A DNA stretch of 64,000 nucleotides, from assembly GCF_017573545.1 (NCBI RefSeq), contig NZ_JAGEOK010000018.1:1-64000 (forward strand). Direction: 5' to 3'. The notes under the pieces were generated by a model. It did not search any database, was not told the origin of the DNA, and was given only the letters and a program-made list of their open reading frames with translations. Below, piece by piece: positions 22,163 through 31,962 of the stretch. Both the position numbers and the translations under genes were made by a program. The stretch is from Actinomadura nitritigenes. GTDB taxonomy: Bacteria; Actinomycetota; Actinomycetes; Streptosporangiales; Streptosporangiaceae. Position 1 is the first letter of the stretch. Every line of letters begins with the position of its first letter.

Positions 22163-22246
22163 ATGACTGATCTGTTGCTCGTGGTGCTGACCGTCGCGGT
22201 CTTCGCGCTGCTCGGCCTGGCCGCGAAGGCGGTGGGGCGGCTGTGA
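22163..22246 (+). CDS. 27-residue hydrophobic peptide upstream of kdpF
   Basis: The ORF encodes [20 protein letters not shown] and then AKAVGRL: one transmembrane helix with a short positive tail. Its TGA overlaps the GTG of kdpF (GTGA at 22243-22246), so it is the first cistron of the operon. Size and single-helix form mirror KdpF, but it lacks the terminal FPERF. It could be a KdpF-like accessory helix or a translational leader. Strict G/C third-position bias supports real coding. No Shine-Dalgarno is visible; the start region is occupied by a hairpin. Confidence 0.6.
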   Translation: MTDLLLVVLTVAVFALLGLAAKAVGRL

Positions 22247-22332
22247 CCGTCGACAACGCCGTCGGCCTGGTGCTGGCCGTGCTCCTCACGGTCTTCCTCG
22301 TCGCGGCACTGCTGTTCCCGGAGCGGTTCTGA
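22243..22332 (+). CDS. kdpF: Potassium-transporting ATPase small subunit KdpF
   Basis: The 29-residue single-span peptide runs [20 protein letters not shown] and ends AALLFPERF. The ending LLFPERF is diagnostic of KdpF, which stabilises the KdpABC complex in the membrane. The GTG start overlaps the stop of the 27-residue ORF, and its TGA overlaps the kdpA ATG (TGATG at 22330-22334). Confidence 0.9.
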   Translation: MTVDNAVGLVLAVLLTVFLVAALLFPERF

Positions 22333-23993
22333 TGGGCGCCACGACCGCGGGCGCCGTGTTCATCGGCTCCCTGCTCCTCGCGCTGGCCGCCGTCCACGTG
22401 CCGCTGGGCGACCACATGCACCGCGTCTACTCGTCCAAGAAGCACTGGCGGATGGAGCGCGCCCTCTACCGGACGATGGGCGTGGACCCCGACGCCGAGC
22501 AGGCGTGGGGCGCCTACGCGCGCAGCGTCCTGGCGTTCTCGCTGGTCTCGGTGCTCCTGCTGTACGGGCTGCAGCGGGTGCAGAGCCACCTGCTGCTGAG
22601 CCTCGGCATGCGGAACGTCCAGGACCACGTCGCCTGGAACACCGCCGTCAGCTTCGTGACGAACACGAACTGGCAGGCGTACTCGGGCGAGTCCACGATG
22701 GGCCACCTGGTGCAGATGGCGGGCCTGGCCGTGCAGAACTTCGTGTCGGCGGCCGCTGGCATGGCGGTCGCGATGGCGTTCGTGCGCGGCCTCGCGCGGC
22801 GCCGCACCGGGGACCTCGGCAACTTCTGGGTCGACCTCACCCGGGGCGTCCTGCGGATCCTGCTGCCGATCGCCGCCGTCGCCGCGGTGGTGCTGGTCGC
22901 GGGCGGCGCCGTGCAGAACCTCGCCGGCCCGCACACCGTCGAGACGCTCGCCGGGCACCCCCAGACCGTCACCGGCGGGCCCGTCGCGTCCCAGGAGGCC
23001 ATCAAGGAGCTCGGCACCAACGGCGGCGGCTTCACCAACGCCAACTCCGCCCACCCGTTCGAGAACCCCACCGCCTGGACGAACTGGATCGAGATCTTCC
23101 TGCTGGTCGTCATCGCCTCCGCGCTGCCCCGCACGTTCGGGCGGATGGTCGGGCAGAAGCGGCAGGGGTACGCGATCGCCGCGGTGATGGGCGTGCTCGC
23201 GGTGCTGAGCGTCTGCGCCACCACGGCCGCGCAGGTCGCGCACCACGGCACCGTCCCGCAGGCCGCCGGGTCGGCCGCGGAGGGCACCGAGGCGCGGTTC
23301 GGGATCGTCGACTCGGCGCTGTTCGCCACCGCCACCACGCTCACCTCGACCGGGGCCGTCGACTCCTTCCACGACTCCTATACCAGCCTTGGCGGGGGCA
23401 TGGCGATGCTGAACATGATGCTCGGCGAGGTCGCGCCGGGCGGCGTCGGCTCCGGCCTCTACGGGATGCTGATCCTGGCCGTCATCACGGTGTTCGTCGC
23501 CGGGCTGATGGTCGGCCGGACGCCCGAGTACCTCGGCAAGAGGATCGGCGCCCGGGAGATGAAGCTGGCGTCGCTGTACTTCCTGGTCACCCCCGCGCTC
23601 GTGCTGACCGGCACGGCGATCGCGATGGCGTTCCCCGGGCCGCGCGCGTCCATGCTGAACGGCGGGCCGCACGGCTTCTCCGAGGTGCTGTACGCCTTCA
23701 CCTCCGCCTCCAACAACAACGGGTCCGCGTTCGCGGGCCTCACCGTGAACACCCCGTTCTACGACGTCGCGCTCGGGCTGGCGATGCTGCTCGGCCGCTT
23801 CCTCCCGATCGTCCTGGTGCTGGCCCTCGCCGGTTCGCTCGCCCGGCAGACGCCCGTGCCGGCCTCCGCCGGGACGCTGCCGACCCACCGCCCCCAGTTC
23901 GTCGGCATGGTCGCCGGCGTGACGCTCGTCCTCGTCGCGCTCACGTTCTTCCCGGCGCTGGCCCTCGGCCCGCTGGCAGAAGGGATCCGCTGA
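22332..23993 (+). CDS. kdpA: Potassium-transporting ATPase potassium-binding subunit KdpA
   Basis: The 553-residue channel-like subunit has the four degenerate selectivity-filter loops. Visible examples are [50 protein letters not shown] and [12 protein letters not shown]. It binds K+ and passes it to KdpB for high-affinity uptake. The [21 protein letters not shown] segment near the N-terminus is also diagnostic. Stop and start overlap with both neighbours (TGATG), giving strict stoichiometric coupling. Confidence 0.97.
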   Translation: MGATTAGAVFIGSLLLALAAVHVPLGDHMHRVYSSKKHWRMERALYRTMGVDPDAEQAWGAYARSVLAFSLVSVLLLYGLQRVQSHLLLSLGMRNVQDHVAWNTAVSFVTNTNWQAYSGESTMGHLVQMAGLAVQNFVSAAAGMAVAMAFVRGLARRRTGDLGNFWVDLTRGVLRILLPIAAVAAVVLVAGGAVQNLAGPHTVETLAGHPQTVTGGPVASQEAIKELGTNGGGFTNANSAHPFENPTAWTNWIEIFLLVVIASALPRTFGRMVGQKRQGYAIAAVMGVLAVLSVCATTAAQVAHHGTVPQAAGSAAEGTEARFGIVDSALFATATTLTSTGAVDSFHDSYTSLGGGMAMLNMMLGEVAPGGVGSGLYGMLILAVITVFVAGLMVGRTPEYLGKRIGAREMKLASLYFLVTPALVLTGTAIAMAFPGPRASMLNGGPHGFSEVLYAFTSASNNNGSAFAGLTVNTPFYDVALGLAMLLGRFLPIVLVLALAGSLARQTPVPASAGTLPTHRPQFVGMVAGVTLVLVALTFFPALALGPLAEGIR

Positions 23994-26074
23994 TGCCCGC
24001 CCCCGTCCCGCCCGCCGTCCGGGCCGCGCTCCCGGACGCGTTCCGCAAGCTCGACCCGCGGGCGATGTGGCGCAACCCCGTGATGCTGATCGTGGAGATC
24101 GGCGCGCTCTGGACGACGGTCCTCGCCGTCCGCGACCCGTCGGCGTTCGCGGCCGCCACCGCGGTGTGGCTGTGGCTGACCGTGCTGTTCGCGAACCTGG
24201 CCGAGGCGGTCGCCGAGGGCCGCGGCAAGGCGCAGGCCGACGCGCTCCGCCGCACCCGCCGGGACACCACCGCCCGCCGCCTCACCGGCTGGAGGCCCGG
24301 CGCCGCGGGCGGCGAGGAGGAGGTGCCGGCCACCGAGCTGCGCCAGGGCGACGTCGTCGTGGTGGAGGCCGGGCAGACCGTCCCCGGCGACGGCGACGTC
24401 GTCGAGGGCATCGCCAGCGTGGACGAGTCGGCGATCACCGGCGAGTCCGCGCCGGTCATCCGCGAGTCCGGCGGCGACCGCAGCGCCGTCACCGGCGGCA
24501 CCCGGGTGCTGTCGGACCGGATCGTCGTGAAGATCACCCAGCGGCCCGGCGAGTCGTTCGTCGACCGGATGATCGCGCTCGTCGAGGGCGCGTCGCGGCG
24601 CAGGACGCCGAACGAGATCGCGCTGAACATCCTGCTCGCCGCGCTGACGATCGCGTTCCTCATCGCGACCGCGACGCTCCAGCCGTTCGCGGTCTACGCG
24701 TGGGCCGAGCACCCCGGCGCGTCCGCCGGGGCCGCCGTCGGCCCGCACGGCGTCACCGGGATCGTGCTGGTGTCGCTGCTGGTGTGCCTGATCCCCACCA
24801 CGATCGGGGCGCTGCTGTCGGCGATCGGCATCGCGGGCATGGACCGGCTGGTGCGGCGCAACGTCCTCGCCATGTCCGGGCGCGCCGTCGAGGCCGCCGG
24901 CGACGTCGACACGCTGCTGCTGGACAAGACCGGCACGATCACCCTCGGCGACCGGCAGGCGTCGGAGTTCGTCCCGGTCGGCGGCGTGACCGCCGCCGAG
25001 CTGGCCGACGCGGCGCAGCTGTCGAGCCTGGCGGACGAGACGCCGGAGGGCCGCTCGGTCGTCGTGCACGCCAAGACCGCGTACGGGCTGCGGCAGCGGC
25101 ACCCGGGGGAGCTGGCGCACGCCGAGTGGATCCCGTTCGCCGCGCAGACCCGGATGTCCGGCGTGGACGTCGGCGGCCGCCGGCTCCGCAAGGGCGCGGC
25201 GGGCGCGGTGTCCGCGTGGATCCGCGAGCACGGCGGCACCGTCCCGGCCGAGCTGGCCGGCGTGGTCGACGGCATCTCCGCGGCGGGCGGCACCCCGCTC
25301 GTCGTCGGCGAGGCCGAGGACGGCGGCAAGGCGCGGGTGCTCGGCGTCGTCCACCTCAAGGACGTCGTCAAGCAGGGGATGCGCGAGCGGTTCGCCCGGA
25401 TGCGCGCCATGGGCATCCGGACGGTCATGGTCACCGGCGACAACCCCCTCACCGCCAGGGCCATCGCCGACGAGGCCGGCGTGGACGACTTCCTCGCCGA
25501 GGCCAGGCCCGAGGACAAGATGGCCCTGATCAAGCGGGAGCAGGCCGGCGGCCGGATGGTCGCGATGACCGGCGACGGCACCAACGACGCGCCCGCGCTC
25601 GCGCAGGCCGACGTCGGGGTGGCGATGAACACCGGCACCTCGGCCGCCAAGGAGGCCGGGAACATGGTCGACCTGGACTCCGACCCGACCAAGCTCATCG
25701 AGATCGTGGAGATCGGCAAGCAGCTGCTCATCACCCGCGGCGCCCTCACCACCTTCTCGATCGCCAACGACATCGCCAAGTACTTCGCGATCATCCCGGC
25801 GCTGTTCGCCGGCCTCTACCCGGGCCTGGACGCCCTCAACGTCATGCGGCTGCACAGCCCGCGGTCGGCGATCCTGTCCGCCGTCGTGTTCAACGCGCTC
25901 GTGATCGTCGCGCTGATCCCGCTGGCGCTGCGCGGCGTCCGGTACCGGCCCGGATCGGCGTCCAGCCTCCTCAACCGCAACCTGCTCGTCTACGGGCTCG
26001 GCGGCGTCGTGGCCCCGTTCGCCGGGATCAAGGCCGTCGACCTGCTCGTCCAACTCGTTCCGGGGATCTCCTGA
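23993..26074 (+). CDS. kdpB: Potassium-transporting ATPase ATP-binding subunit KdpB
   Basis: The 693-residue P-type ATPase has the phosphorylated DKTGT at 311-315 (Asp311), TGES at 149-152, the hinge [25 protein letters not shown] and the membrane [21 protein letters not shown] motif. The Ser in TGESAPV (Ser153) corresponds to the regulatory serine whose phosphorylation inhibits E. coli KdpFABC. The reading frame is open far upstream through kdpA, but the ATG at 23993 overlapping the kdpA stop is the proper start. Confidence 0.97.
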   Translation: MPAPVPPAVRAALPDAFRKLDPRAMWRNPVMLIVEIGALWTTVLAVRDPSAFAAATAVWLWLTVLFANLAEAVAEGRGKAQADALRRTRRDTTARRLTGWRPGAAGGEEEVPATELRQGDVVVVEAGQTVPGDGDVVEGIASVDESAITGESAPVIRESGGDRSAVTGGTRVLSDRIVVKITQRPGESFVDRMIALVEGASRRRTPNEIALNILLAALTIAFLIATATLQPFAVYAWAEHPGASAGAAVGPHGVTGIVLVSLLVCLIPTTIGALLSAIGIAGMDRLVRRNVLAMSGRAVEAAGDVDTLLLDKTGTITLGDRQASEFVPVGGVTAAELADAAQLSSLADETPEGRSVVVHAKTAYGLRQRHPGELAHAEWIPFAAQTRMSGVDVGGRRLRKGAAGAVSAWIREHGGTVPAELAGVVDGISAAGGTPLVVGEAEDGGKARVLGVVHLKDVVKQGMRERFARMRAMGIRTVMVTGDNPLTARAIADEAGVDDFLAEARPEDKMALIKREQAGGRMVAMTGDGTNDAPALAQADVGVAMNTGTSAAKEAGNMVDLDSDPTKLIEIVEIGKQLLITRGALTTFSIANDIAKYFAIIPALFAGLYPGLDALNVMRLHSPRSAILSAVVFNALVIVALIPLALRGVRYRPGSASSLLNRNLLVYGLGGVVAPFAGIKAVDLLVQLVPGIS

Positions 26075-26943
26075 TGGGCATGTTCCAGAACCCGCTGCGC
26101 CGGCACGCCGCCGCGCTGCGGGCGCTCCTCGTCCTCACCGCCGTCTGCGGCGTCCTGTACCCGCTCGCCGTCACCGCGGTCGCGCAGCTGCCCGGCCTGA
26201 AGGCCAAGGCCGACGGGTCCTCCGTCAGCGCGGACGGCCGTAGGGTCGGCAGCGCGCTGATCGGGCAGCCGTTCACCGACGCGCAGGGACGGCCGCTGAA
26301 GCAGTACTTCCAGAGCCGCCCGTCCGCGGCGGGCGACGGCTACGACCCGACGTCGTCCGGCGCGAGCAACCTCGGGCCCGAGGACGTCGTCGACAGCGCG
26401 GACGGCCCGAGCCTGCTGTCCCAGGTCTGCGCGCGCAGCAGGGCCGTCGGCGGGCTGGAGGGCGTGGACGGGCGCCGCCCCTACTGCACGCCCGGCGGCG
26501 CGGGCGCCGTGCTCGCGGTGTCCGGCCCCCGCGACGCCGCTGGGAACGTCGCCCACCCGACCCGGGCGATCAGCGTCAACGAGCCCTGCCCGGCGACGCC
26601 GTTCCTGTCCGAATACCGTGGTGTCAGGGTCGAATGCGCCGCAGGACAGGATCACCGCCAGGACGTGATCGTGCCCGTGCGGGGGGACGCCCCCGCGCGG
26701 CCGGCCGTCCCGTCCGACGCCGTCACCGCCAGTGGCAGCGGCCTGGACCCGGACATCTCGCCCGCCTACGCGCGGTTGCAGGCCCCGCGGATCGCCAGGG
26801 TGCGCGGGGTGCCGGCCGCCGAGGTCGCCCGGATGATCGACGCGAGCACCACCGGGCGCGCCGCCGGGTTCATGGGGGACCCGGTGGTGAACGTCCTGAA
26901 GCTCAACATCGCACTCGACGAGGCGGCCCCCTTCCGGGGCTGA
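26074..26943 (+). CDS. kdpC: Potassium-transporting ATPase subunit KdpC, with a central insertion
   Basis: The 289-residue protein has one N-terminal transmembrane helix (about 14-38) and an extracytoplasmic domain. The family blocks SALIGQPFTDAQG, YFQSRPSAA, SNLGPED and DAVTASGSGLDPDISPAYARLQ are present. Typical KdpC is about 190-220 residues. The excess is an insertion near residues 119-205, between LLSQV and AVPSDAVTASGSG. It holds four cysteines (119, 138, 172, 188), which could form disulfides outside the cell. KdpC stabilises K+ occlusion and nucleotide binding. The ATG overlaps the kdpB stop; kdpD begins 16 bases after this gene. Confidence 0.94.
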   Translation: MGMFQNPLRRHAAALRALLVLTAVCGVLYPLAVTAVAQLPGLKAKADGSSVSADGRRVGSALIGQPFTDAQGRPLKQYFQSRPSAAGDGYDPTSSGASNLGPEDVVDSADGPSLLSQVCARSRAVGGLEGVDGRRPYCTPGGAGAVLAVSGPRDAAGNVAHPTRAISVNEPCPATPFLSEYRGVRVECAAGQDHRQDVIVPVRGDAPARPAVPSDAVTASGSGLDPDISPAYARLQAPRIARVRGVPAAEVARMIDASTTGRAAGFMGDPVVNVLKLNIALDEAAPFRG

Positions 26944-26959
26944 GAGGGGAAGGCAGGCC

Positions 26960-29473
26960 ATGGGCAGGGGGCGGCTCCGCGTCTACCTCGGGGCGGCCCC
27001 CGGCGTGGGCAAGACCTACGCGATGCTCTGCGAGGGCAGGCGTCGGCTGGAACGCGGCACCGACGTCGTCGTCGGCTACGTCGAGACGCATGGCCGGGCG
27101 CGCACCGCCGCGCTGCTCGACGGCCTGGAGGCCGTCCCGCGCCGCACCGTCACCCATCGCGGCGCGAGCTTCACCGAGCTGGACGCGCAGGCCGTGATCG
27201 ACCGGGCCCCGGCGGTCGCGCTGATCGACGAGCTGGCGCACACCAACGTCCCCGGCAGCCGCGACGCCAAGCGCTGGCAGGACGTCGAGCGGATCCTCGA
27301 CGCCGGCATCGACGTGATCTCCACCGTCAACGTCCAGCACCTGGAGTCGGTCAACGACGTCGTGGAGGAGATCACCGGGATCGCGCAGCGCGAGACGCTC
27401 CCGGACGAGGTGGTCCGCCGCGCCGACCAGGTGGAGCTGGTCGACATGGCGCCGGAGGCGCTGCGCCGCCGGATGGCGCACGGCAACGTCTACGCGCCCG
27501 AGAAGGTCGACGCGGCCCTGTCGAACTACTTCCGCGTCGGCAACCTCACCGCGCTGCGCGAGCTGGCGCTGCTCTGGCTGGCGGGCAAGGTCGACGAGCA
27601 GCTCGACCGGTACCGCGCCGACCACGGCATCGACCGGACGTGGGAGGCCCGCGAACGCGTCGTCGTCGCCCTCACCGGCGGGCCCGAGGGCGACACCCTC
27701 ATCCGCCGCGCCGCCCGCATCGCCGACCGCACCAAGGGCGCCGACCTGCTCGCCGTCCACGTCACCCGCGGCGACGGCCTCGCCGGCGCGGAACCGGCGC
27801 TGCTCGCCCGCCAGCGCAACCTCGTCGAGGGCCTCGGCGGCACCTACCACCAGGTCGTCGGCGACGACGTGCCGCGCGCGCTCCTGGAGTTCGCGAGCGC
27901 GGTGAACGCCACGCAGCTCGTCATGGGCGTGTCGCGGCGCAGCCGGCTGTCGCGGGCGCTGCTGCCCGGCGTCGGCGTCACCACCACCGCGCTGTCCGGC
28001 CCGATCGACGTGCACATGGTCACCCACGAGCACGCCCACCGGAGCCTGCGCCGGCCGAAGGACGGCGGCCCGAACCTGCCGCTGCGGCGCCGCCTGACCG
28101 GCTACGCGCTCGCCGTCCTCGGCCTGCCGCTGCTCACCTTCGCGCTCACGGCGCTGCGCGGCTCCATCTCGCTGCCCACCCAGATCATGTTCTTCCTCGC
28201 GGCGGTCGTCGCGGTCGCGCTCGCCGGCGGGCTGTGGCCCGCGCTGCTGGCCGCCGTGGCGGGCTCCCTGCTGCTGAACTTCTACTTCGCGCCGCCGCTG
28301 CACACCCTCACCATCGCCCAGCACGAGAACCTGATCGCGCTCGCGGTGTTCCTGCTGGTCGCGGCGGGCGTCAGCGGGGTGGTGGACACCGCCGCGCGGC
28401 GCTCCCGGGAGGCCGCCCGGTTCGGCGCCGACGCCGAGGTGCTGTCCACCCTCGCGGGGAACGTGCTGCGCGGCGAGCACGAGCTCGACGCCCTGCTCGG
28501 CCGGCTCCGCGAGACGTTCGGCCTCGACTCGGTGACGCTGCTGGAGCGCACCGGCGACCCGCCGCGCTGGCAGGTCGTCACGACCGCCGGCGGGCGGCCC
28601 TGCACCGTGCCGGAGGAGGGCGACACCGGGATCCCCATCGGCGACGACCTCGCGCTCGCGCTGCGCGGCCGCCCGCTGCCCGCCGGGGACCGGCGCGTCC
28701 TGGAGGCGTTCGCCGCGCAGGCCGCCGCCGCGCTGCGGCGCCGCCGGCTGGAGGCCGAGGCCGAGCGGGCCCGCCCGCTGGAGGCCGTCGACCGGATGCG
28801 CACCGCCCTGCTCAGCGCCGTCAGCCACGACCTGCGCACCCCGCTGTCGTCCGCCAAGGCCGCCGTCGAGAGCCTGCGCAACACCGAGATCGACTGGACC
28901 GCCGAGGAGCGCGCCGAACTCGCCGACACCGCGGGGGAGTCCCTCGACCGGCTCGACCGGCTCGTCGCCAACCTCCTCGACATGAGCCGGCTGCAGGCGG
29001 GCGTGCTCGGCATGGCCCCCCGCCCGCTCGCGCTCGACGAGGTCGTCCCGCCCGCGCTGGACGAGATCGGCGCCGCCGCCCGGCACGTCAGCGTCGCGAT
29101 CCCCGGCGACCTGCCCGAGGTCGAGGCGGACCCGGCGCTGCTGGAGCGCGTGCTGGTCAACCTCATCTCCAACGCGCTGCGCTACAACCCGCCGGGGGCG
29201 CCCGTCCTGATCACGGCCGGGGCGCTGCGCGACCGCGTCGAGCTGCGGATCGCCGACCGCGGCCCCGGCATCCCGGCCGCCGACCGGGACCGCGTCTTCC
29301 AGCCGTTCCAGCGGCTGGACGACCGCGACAACCACTCCGGCGTCGGGCTCGGCCTCGCCCTCGCGCGCGGCCTCACCGAGGCGATGGGCGGGGAGCTGAT
29401 CCCCGAGGACACCCCCGGCGGCGGGCTGACGATGATCGTCGTCCTGCCCGTCCGGGAGAATGGAGCGTCATGA
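26960..29473 (+). CDS. kdpD: Osmosensitive potassium sensor histidine kinase KdpD
   Basis: The 837-residue sensor has the domains in order. First comes the KdpD N-terminal domain with P-loop GAAPGVGKT (11-19) and ALIDELAHTNVPGSRDAKRW. A universal-stress-like domain follows (about 230-350), then four membrane helices (about 375-480), a GAF-like region, the dimerisation helix with His623 in SHDLRTPLS, and an ATPase domain (NLISNALRYNP, DRGPGI, GVGLGLALARG). It phosphorylates KdpE in response to K+ limitation or turgor. It overlaps kdpE by ATGA. The typical kdpABCDE order supports one regulon. Confidence 0.97.
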   Translation: MGRGRLRVYLGAAPGVGKTYAMLCEGRRRLERGTDVVVGYVETHGRARTAALLDGLEAVPRRTVTHRGASFTELDAQAVIDRAPAVALIDELAHTNVPGSRDAKRWQDVERILDAGIDVISTVNVQHLESVNDVVEEITGIAQRETLPDEVVRRADQVELVDMAPEALRRRMAHGNVYAPEKVDAALSNYFRVGNLTALRELALLWLAGKVDEQLDRYRADHGIDRTWEARERVVVALTGGPEGDTLIRRAARIADRTKGADLLAVHVTRGDGLAGAEPALLARQRNLVEGLGGTYHQVVGDDVPRALLEFASAVNATQLVMGVSRRSRLSRALLPGVGVTTTALSGPIDVHMVTHEHAHRSLRRPKDGGPNLPLRRRLTGYALAVLGLPLLTFALTALRGSISLPTQIMFFLAAVVAVALAGGLWPALLAAVAGSLLLNFYFAPPLHTLTIAQHENLIALAVFLLVAAGVSGVVDTAARRSREAARFGADAEVLSTLAGNVLRGEHELDALLGRLRETFGLDSVTLLERTGDPPRWQVVTTAGGRPCTVPEEGDTGIPIGDDLALALRGRPLPAGDRRVLEAFAAQAAAALRRRRLEAEAERARPLEAVDRMRTALLSAVSHDLRTPLSSAKAAVESLRNTEIDWTAEERAELADTAGESLDRLDRLVANLLDMSRLQAGVLGMAPRPLALDEVVPPALDEIGAAARHVSVAIPGDLPEVEADPALLERVLVNLISNALRYNPPGAPVLITAGALRDRVELRIADRGPGIPAADRDRVFQPFQRLDDRDNHSGVGLGLALARGLTEAMGGELIPEDTPGGGLTMIVVLPVRENGAS

Positions 29474-30147
29474 CGCGCGTGCTGGTGGTCGACGACGAAC
29501 CGCAGATCCTGCGGGCGCTGCGGATCAACCTGCGCGCCCGCCACTACGAGGTGGAGACCGCCGCGGACGGCACCACCGCGCTGCGCCGCGCCGGCGACTG
29601 GCACCCCGACCTGATCGTCCTGGACCTCGGGCTCCCCGACATCGAGGGCCTGGACGTCATCCACGGGCTGCGCGGCTGGACCCGCACCCCGATCATCGTG
29701 CTGTCCGGCCGCGCGGGCAGCCGCGACAAGGTCGAGGCCCTCGAGGCGGGCGCCGACGACTACGTCACCAAGCCGTTCACCATCGAGGAGCTGATCGCCC
29801 GGATCCGCGCCGTCGGCCGCCGTGCCGCGCCCGGCGAGGACGCGCCCACCGCCGCCGTCGGCGCGCACACCGTCGACCTCGCCGCCAAGACCATCACCGC
29901 CGCGGACGGCACCCCGGTCCGGCTCACCCCGACCGAATGGCACCTGCTGGAGATCCTGTTGCGCAACCCCGGCAAGCTCATCAGCCAGGGCCAGCTGCTC
30001 ACCGAGGTGTGGGGGCCGTCGTACACCCGCGAGACGCACTACCTGCGGCAGTACATGGCCCAGTTGCGCCGCAAGCTGGAGCCCGATCCGACCCGTCCCC
30101 GCCACCTGCTCACCGAACCCGGCATGGGGTACCGCTACCAACCGTGA
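29470..30147 (+). CDS. kdpE: Two-component response regulator KdpE
   Basis: The 225-residue OmpR/PhoB-class regulator has a receiver domain with the acidic pair VVDDE, phosphoacceptor Asp52 (LIVLDLGLPD), Ser/Thr switch VLSGR and Lys in YVTKPF. A winged helix-turn-helix follows (LTPTEWHLLEILLRNPGKLI ... YLRQYMAQLRRKLE). It is the activator of kdp transcription; the 14-bp direct repeats at 22080-22125 are a natural target. The ATG lies inside the kdpD stop (ATGA). Confidence 0.96.
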   Translation: MTRVLVVDDEPQILRALRINLRARHYEVETAADGTTALRRAGDWHPDLIVLDLGLPDIEGLDVIHGLRGWTRTPIIVLSGRAGSRDKVEALEAGADDYVTKPFTIEELIARIRAVGRRAAPGEDAPTAAVGAHTVDLAAKTITAADGTPVRLTPTEWHLLEILLRNPGKLISQGQLLTEVWGPSYTRETHYLRQYMAQLRRKLEPDPTRPRHLLTEPGMGYRYQP

Positions 30148-30261
30148 CCCGGCGCCGCGTCCGGCCGCCCGCGAACCCGGAAATCCCGCCGTATCCAGGG
30201 ATTTCAGCGGTCACGCTGGGCTAGCCTGAGCCCACGAAAAGCCGCAATGGAGGCAGGGCGC

Positions 30262-30801
30262 ATGAATCGCAGCGAGTTGGTCAAGGCCGTGGCGGAGCGG
30301 GCGGGCGGCGAGGAGGCGGTCGCGCGCCGGCACGTCGACGCCCTGTTCGAGGCGGTGATGGAGGCGGTGTCCGCCGGGGAGCGCGTCGTCGTCACCGGGT
30401 TCGGGGCGTTCGACCGCTCCTCCCGCCCCGCGCGCAGCGCCCGCAACCCGCGGACCGGGGCGCCCGTCGAGGTGCCCGCCGCGCTCGTCCCGACGTTCCG
30501 GTTCGGGCAGACCTTCCGCAACCGCGTCGCCCAGAGCACCGCCCCCGCCGACGCGGCCCCCGCGCCCGCCGAGGCCGCCGTGGTGGAGGCCGTGCCCGCC
30601 GACGGCGCCCCCGCCCGGCCGAAGAAGCCCAAGAAGGGCAAGAAGGCCGCCGCCAAGAAGACTCCGGACACGGCGCAGGAGACGGCGCAGGACAAGGCGC
30701 GGAACAAGGCGCCGAAGAAGGGCAAGAAGGCCGCCGCGGCCGCCTCCGCGCCGAAGAAGAAGAGCGGCAAGGCCAAGGCGAGGGCCAAGAGCGGGAAGTA
30801 G
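30262..30801 (+). CDS. HU-family DNA-binding protein with long Lys/Ala-rich tail
   Basis: The first about 90 residues are a standard HU fold (MNRSELVKAVAERAGG, VVTGFGAFDRSSRPARSARNPRTG, VPTFRFGQTFRNRV). The DNA-intercalating arm reads RNPRTG. Residues 95-179 form a low-complexity tail with repeated KKPKKGKKAAAKK and KAPKKGKKAAAA units, resembling histone H1 and the HupS/Hlp type of actinomycetes. That type compacts DNA, especially in spores or dormant cells. The ATG at 30262 follows GGAGG by 8 bases. It is convergent with the cupin gene across only 10 bases. Confidence 0.92.
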   Translation: MNRSELVKAVAERAGGEEAVARRHVDALFEAVMEAVSAGERVVVTGFGAFDRSSRPARSARNPRTGAPVEVPAALVPTFRFGQTFRNRVAQSTAPADAAPAPAEAAVVEAVPADGAPARPKKPKKGKKAAAKKTPDTAQETAQDKARNKAPKKGKKAAAAASAPKKKSGKAKARAKSGK

Positions 30802-30811
30802 GACCCTCCCG

Positions 30812-31327
30812 TCACACCATGTACTGGTCGTGGCGGTGGTAGAACTCCGTCCATTCCTCGTCGCTGAGTTCGCGGCCGGTCGCGGCGATCTCGGCGAGTT
30901 CCTCGAAGTACCCCTCGCGCGGCGCGCCCGGCGTGAACAGCAGCAGCATCGAGGCGGGCTCGCCCGACTCGTTGCGGAAGGCGTGGACGCCGCCTTCGGG
31001 GACGAACAGGAAGTCGCCCGGCGCGGCGTCCCGCCAGCCCGTCCCGTCGTGCAGCCGGACGGTCCCGGACAGGATGTAGAACGACTCGGTCATCGTGCGG
31101 TGGAAGTGCGGGTCCGGGCCCGACGGCCGGGGGCCCATCTCCCACCGGTACAGCCCGAACGCCCCGTTGGTGGAACCGCCCGTGCCGAGGTAGTGCACCC
31201 GCGTCCCGGTCGGGACGCCCTGCGCGTCGAGCGGCCCCATGCGGAGGTCGGGCGGGGCGTCGCCGGGCCGCAGCGTCGCGCTGTTCTCACCGGCGTCGCC
31301 GAGATAGCGGGGCTCGGGGTAGGACAT
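30812..31327 (-). CDS. Cupin-domain protein
   Basis: The 171-residue protein has a single cupin barrel. Motif 1 is PHFHRTMTESFYILSGTVRL, with two His and one Glu as metal ligands. Motif 2 is PGDFLFVPEGGVHAFRN. Such proteins include small dioxygenases, isomerases and binding proteins; no substrate can be assigned. The N-terminus is MSYPEPRYLGDAGENSAT and there is no signal peptide. The start at 31327 is divergent from the sigma-factor gene. Confidence 0.85.
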   Translation of the reverse strand: MSYPEPRYLGDAGENSATLRPGDAPPDLRMGPLDAQGVPTGTRVHYLGTGGSTNGAFGLYRWEMGPRPSGPDPHFHRTMTESFYILSGTVRLHDGTGWRDAAPGDFLFVPEGGVHAFRNESGEPASMLLLFTPGAPREGYFEELAEIAATGRELSDEEWTEFYHRHDQYMV

Positions 31328-31457
31328 CGGCGCTCCTGTTCCTCGCGCGGCGGCTGACGTGCCACGACCCTAGCCCAAAAAGGATCATGGGCCGGCCGGG
31401 CAACCATTGCGGCCGGCCGACCGGTAGATGTCGGCGGAAGATCTACTGGGAGGTCGG

Positions 31458-31961
31458 ATGCGCGAGCGACCGGACTACGCGGCGTACGTGACGGAGCGGT
31501 CGCCGCGGCTGCTCAGGACGGCCTACCTGCTGTGCCGCGACTGGGCGCAGGCGGAGGACCTGCTGCAGACGGCCCTGGTCAAGGCGTGGCGGGCGTGGCG
31601 GCGGGTCGGGGACAACCCCGATCCGTACGTGTACCGGATCCTCGTCAACACGCACGCGTCGTGGGCGAAGCGGCGCTGGCGCGGCGAGCGGCCCACGGAG
31701 CGGCCGCCGGACGGGCCCGACCCGGCCGACGGCATCGGCGCCGCCGAGGACAAGGCCGTGCTGTGGGCCGCGCTCGGCCGGCTGCCGCAGCGCCAGCGCG
31801 CCACGGTGGTGCTGCGCTTCTTCGAGGACCTGTCGGAGCCGCAGGTCGCCGCGATCCTCGGCTGCTCGGTCGGGACCGTGAAGAGCCAGACCAGCAAGGC
31901 CCTGGCCAAGCTCCGGATCGATCCCGGCGTGCTGGCCGCCGCGCCGCGAGGAGGGGAGTGA
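31458..31961 (+). CDS. SigE-family ECF RNA polymerase sigma factor
   Basis: The 167-residue protein has region 2 (YVTERSPRLLRTAYLLCRDWAQAEDLLQTALVKAWR) and region 4 (LPQRQRATVVLRFFEDLSEPQVAAILGCSVGTVKSQTSKALAKLR). The short first region with LLCRDWAQAEDL is typical of the actinobacterial SigE-type group (SigE family, about 170 residues). The ATG at 31458 is preceded by GGGAGG; an in-frame ATG 30 bases upstream lacks one. The next gene starts one base after the stop and encodes a membrane protein, which probably acts as its regulator. Confidence 0.92.
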   Translation: MRERPDYAAYVTERSPRLLRTAYLLCRDWAQAEDLLQTALVKAWRAWRRVGDNPDPYVYRILVNTHASWAKRRWRGERPTERPPDGPDPADGIGAAEDKAVLWAALGRLPQRQRATVVLRFFEDLSEPQVAAILGCSVGTVKSQTSKALAKLRIDPGVLAAAPRGGE

Positions 31962-31962
31962 C

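Noticed and set aside
22505-23992. Long in-frame N-terminal extension of KdpB through kdpA
   Set aside because: KdpA is the genuine product in that stretch. The KdpB start at 23993 overlaps the kdpA stop as in other kdp operons.
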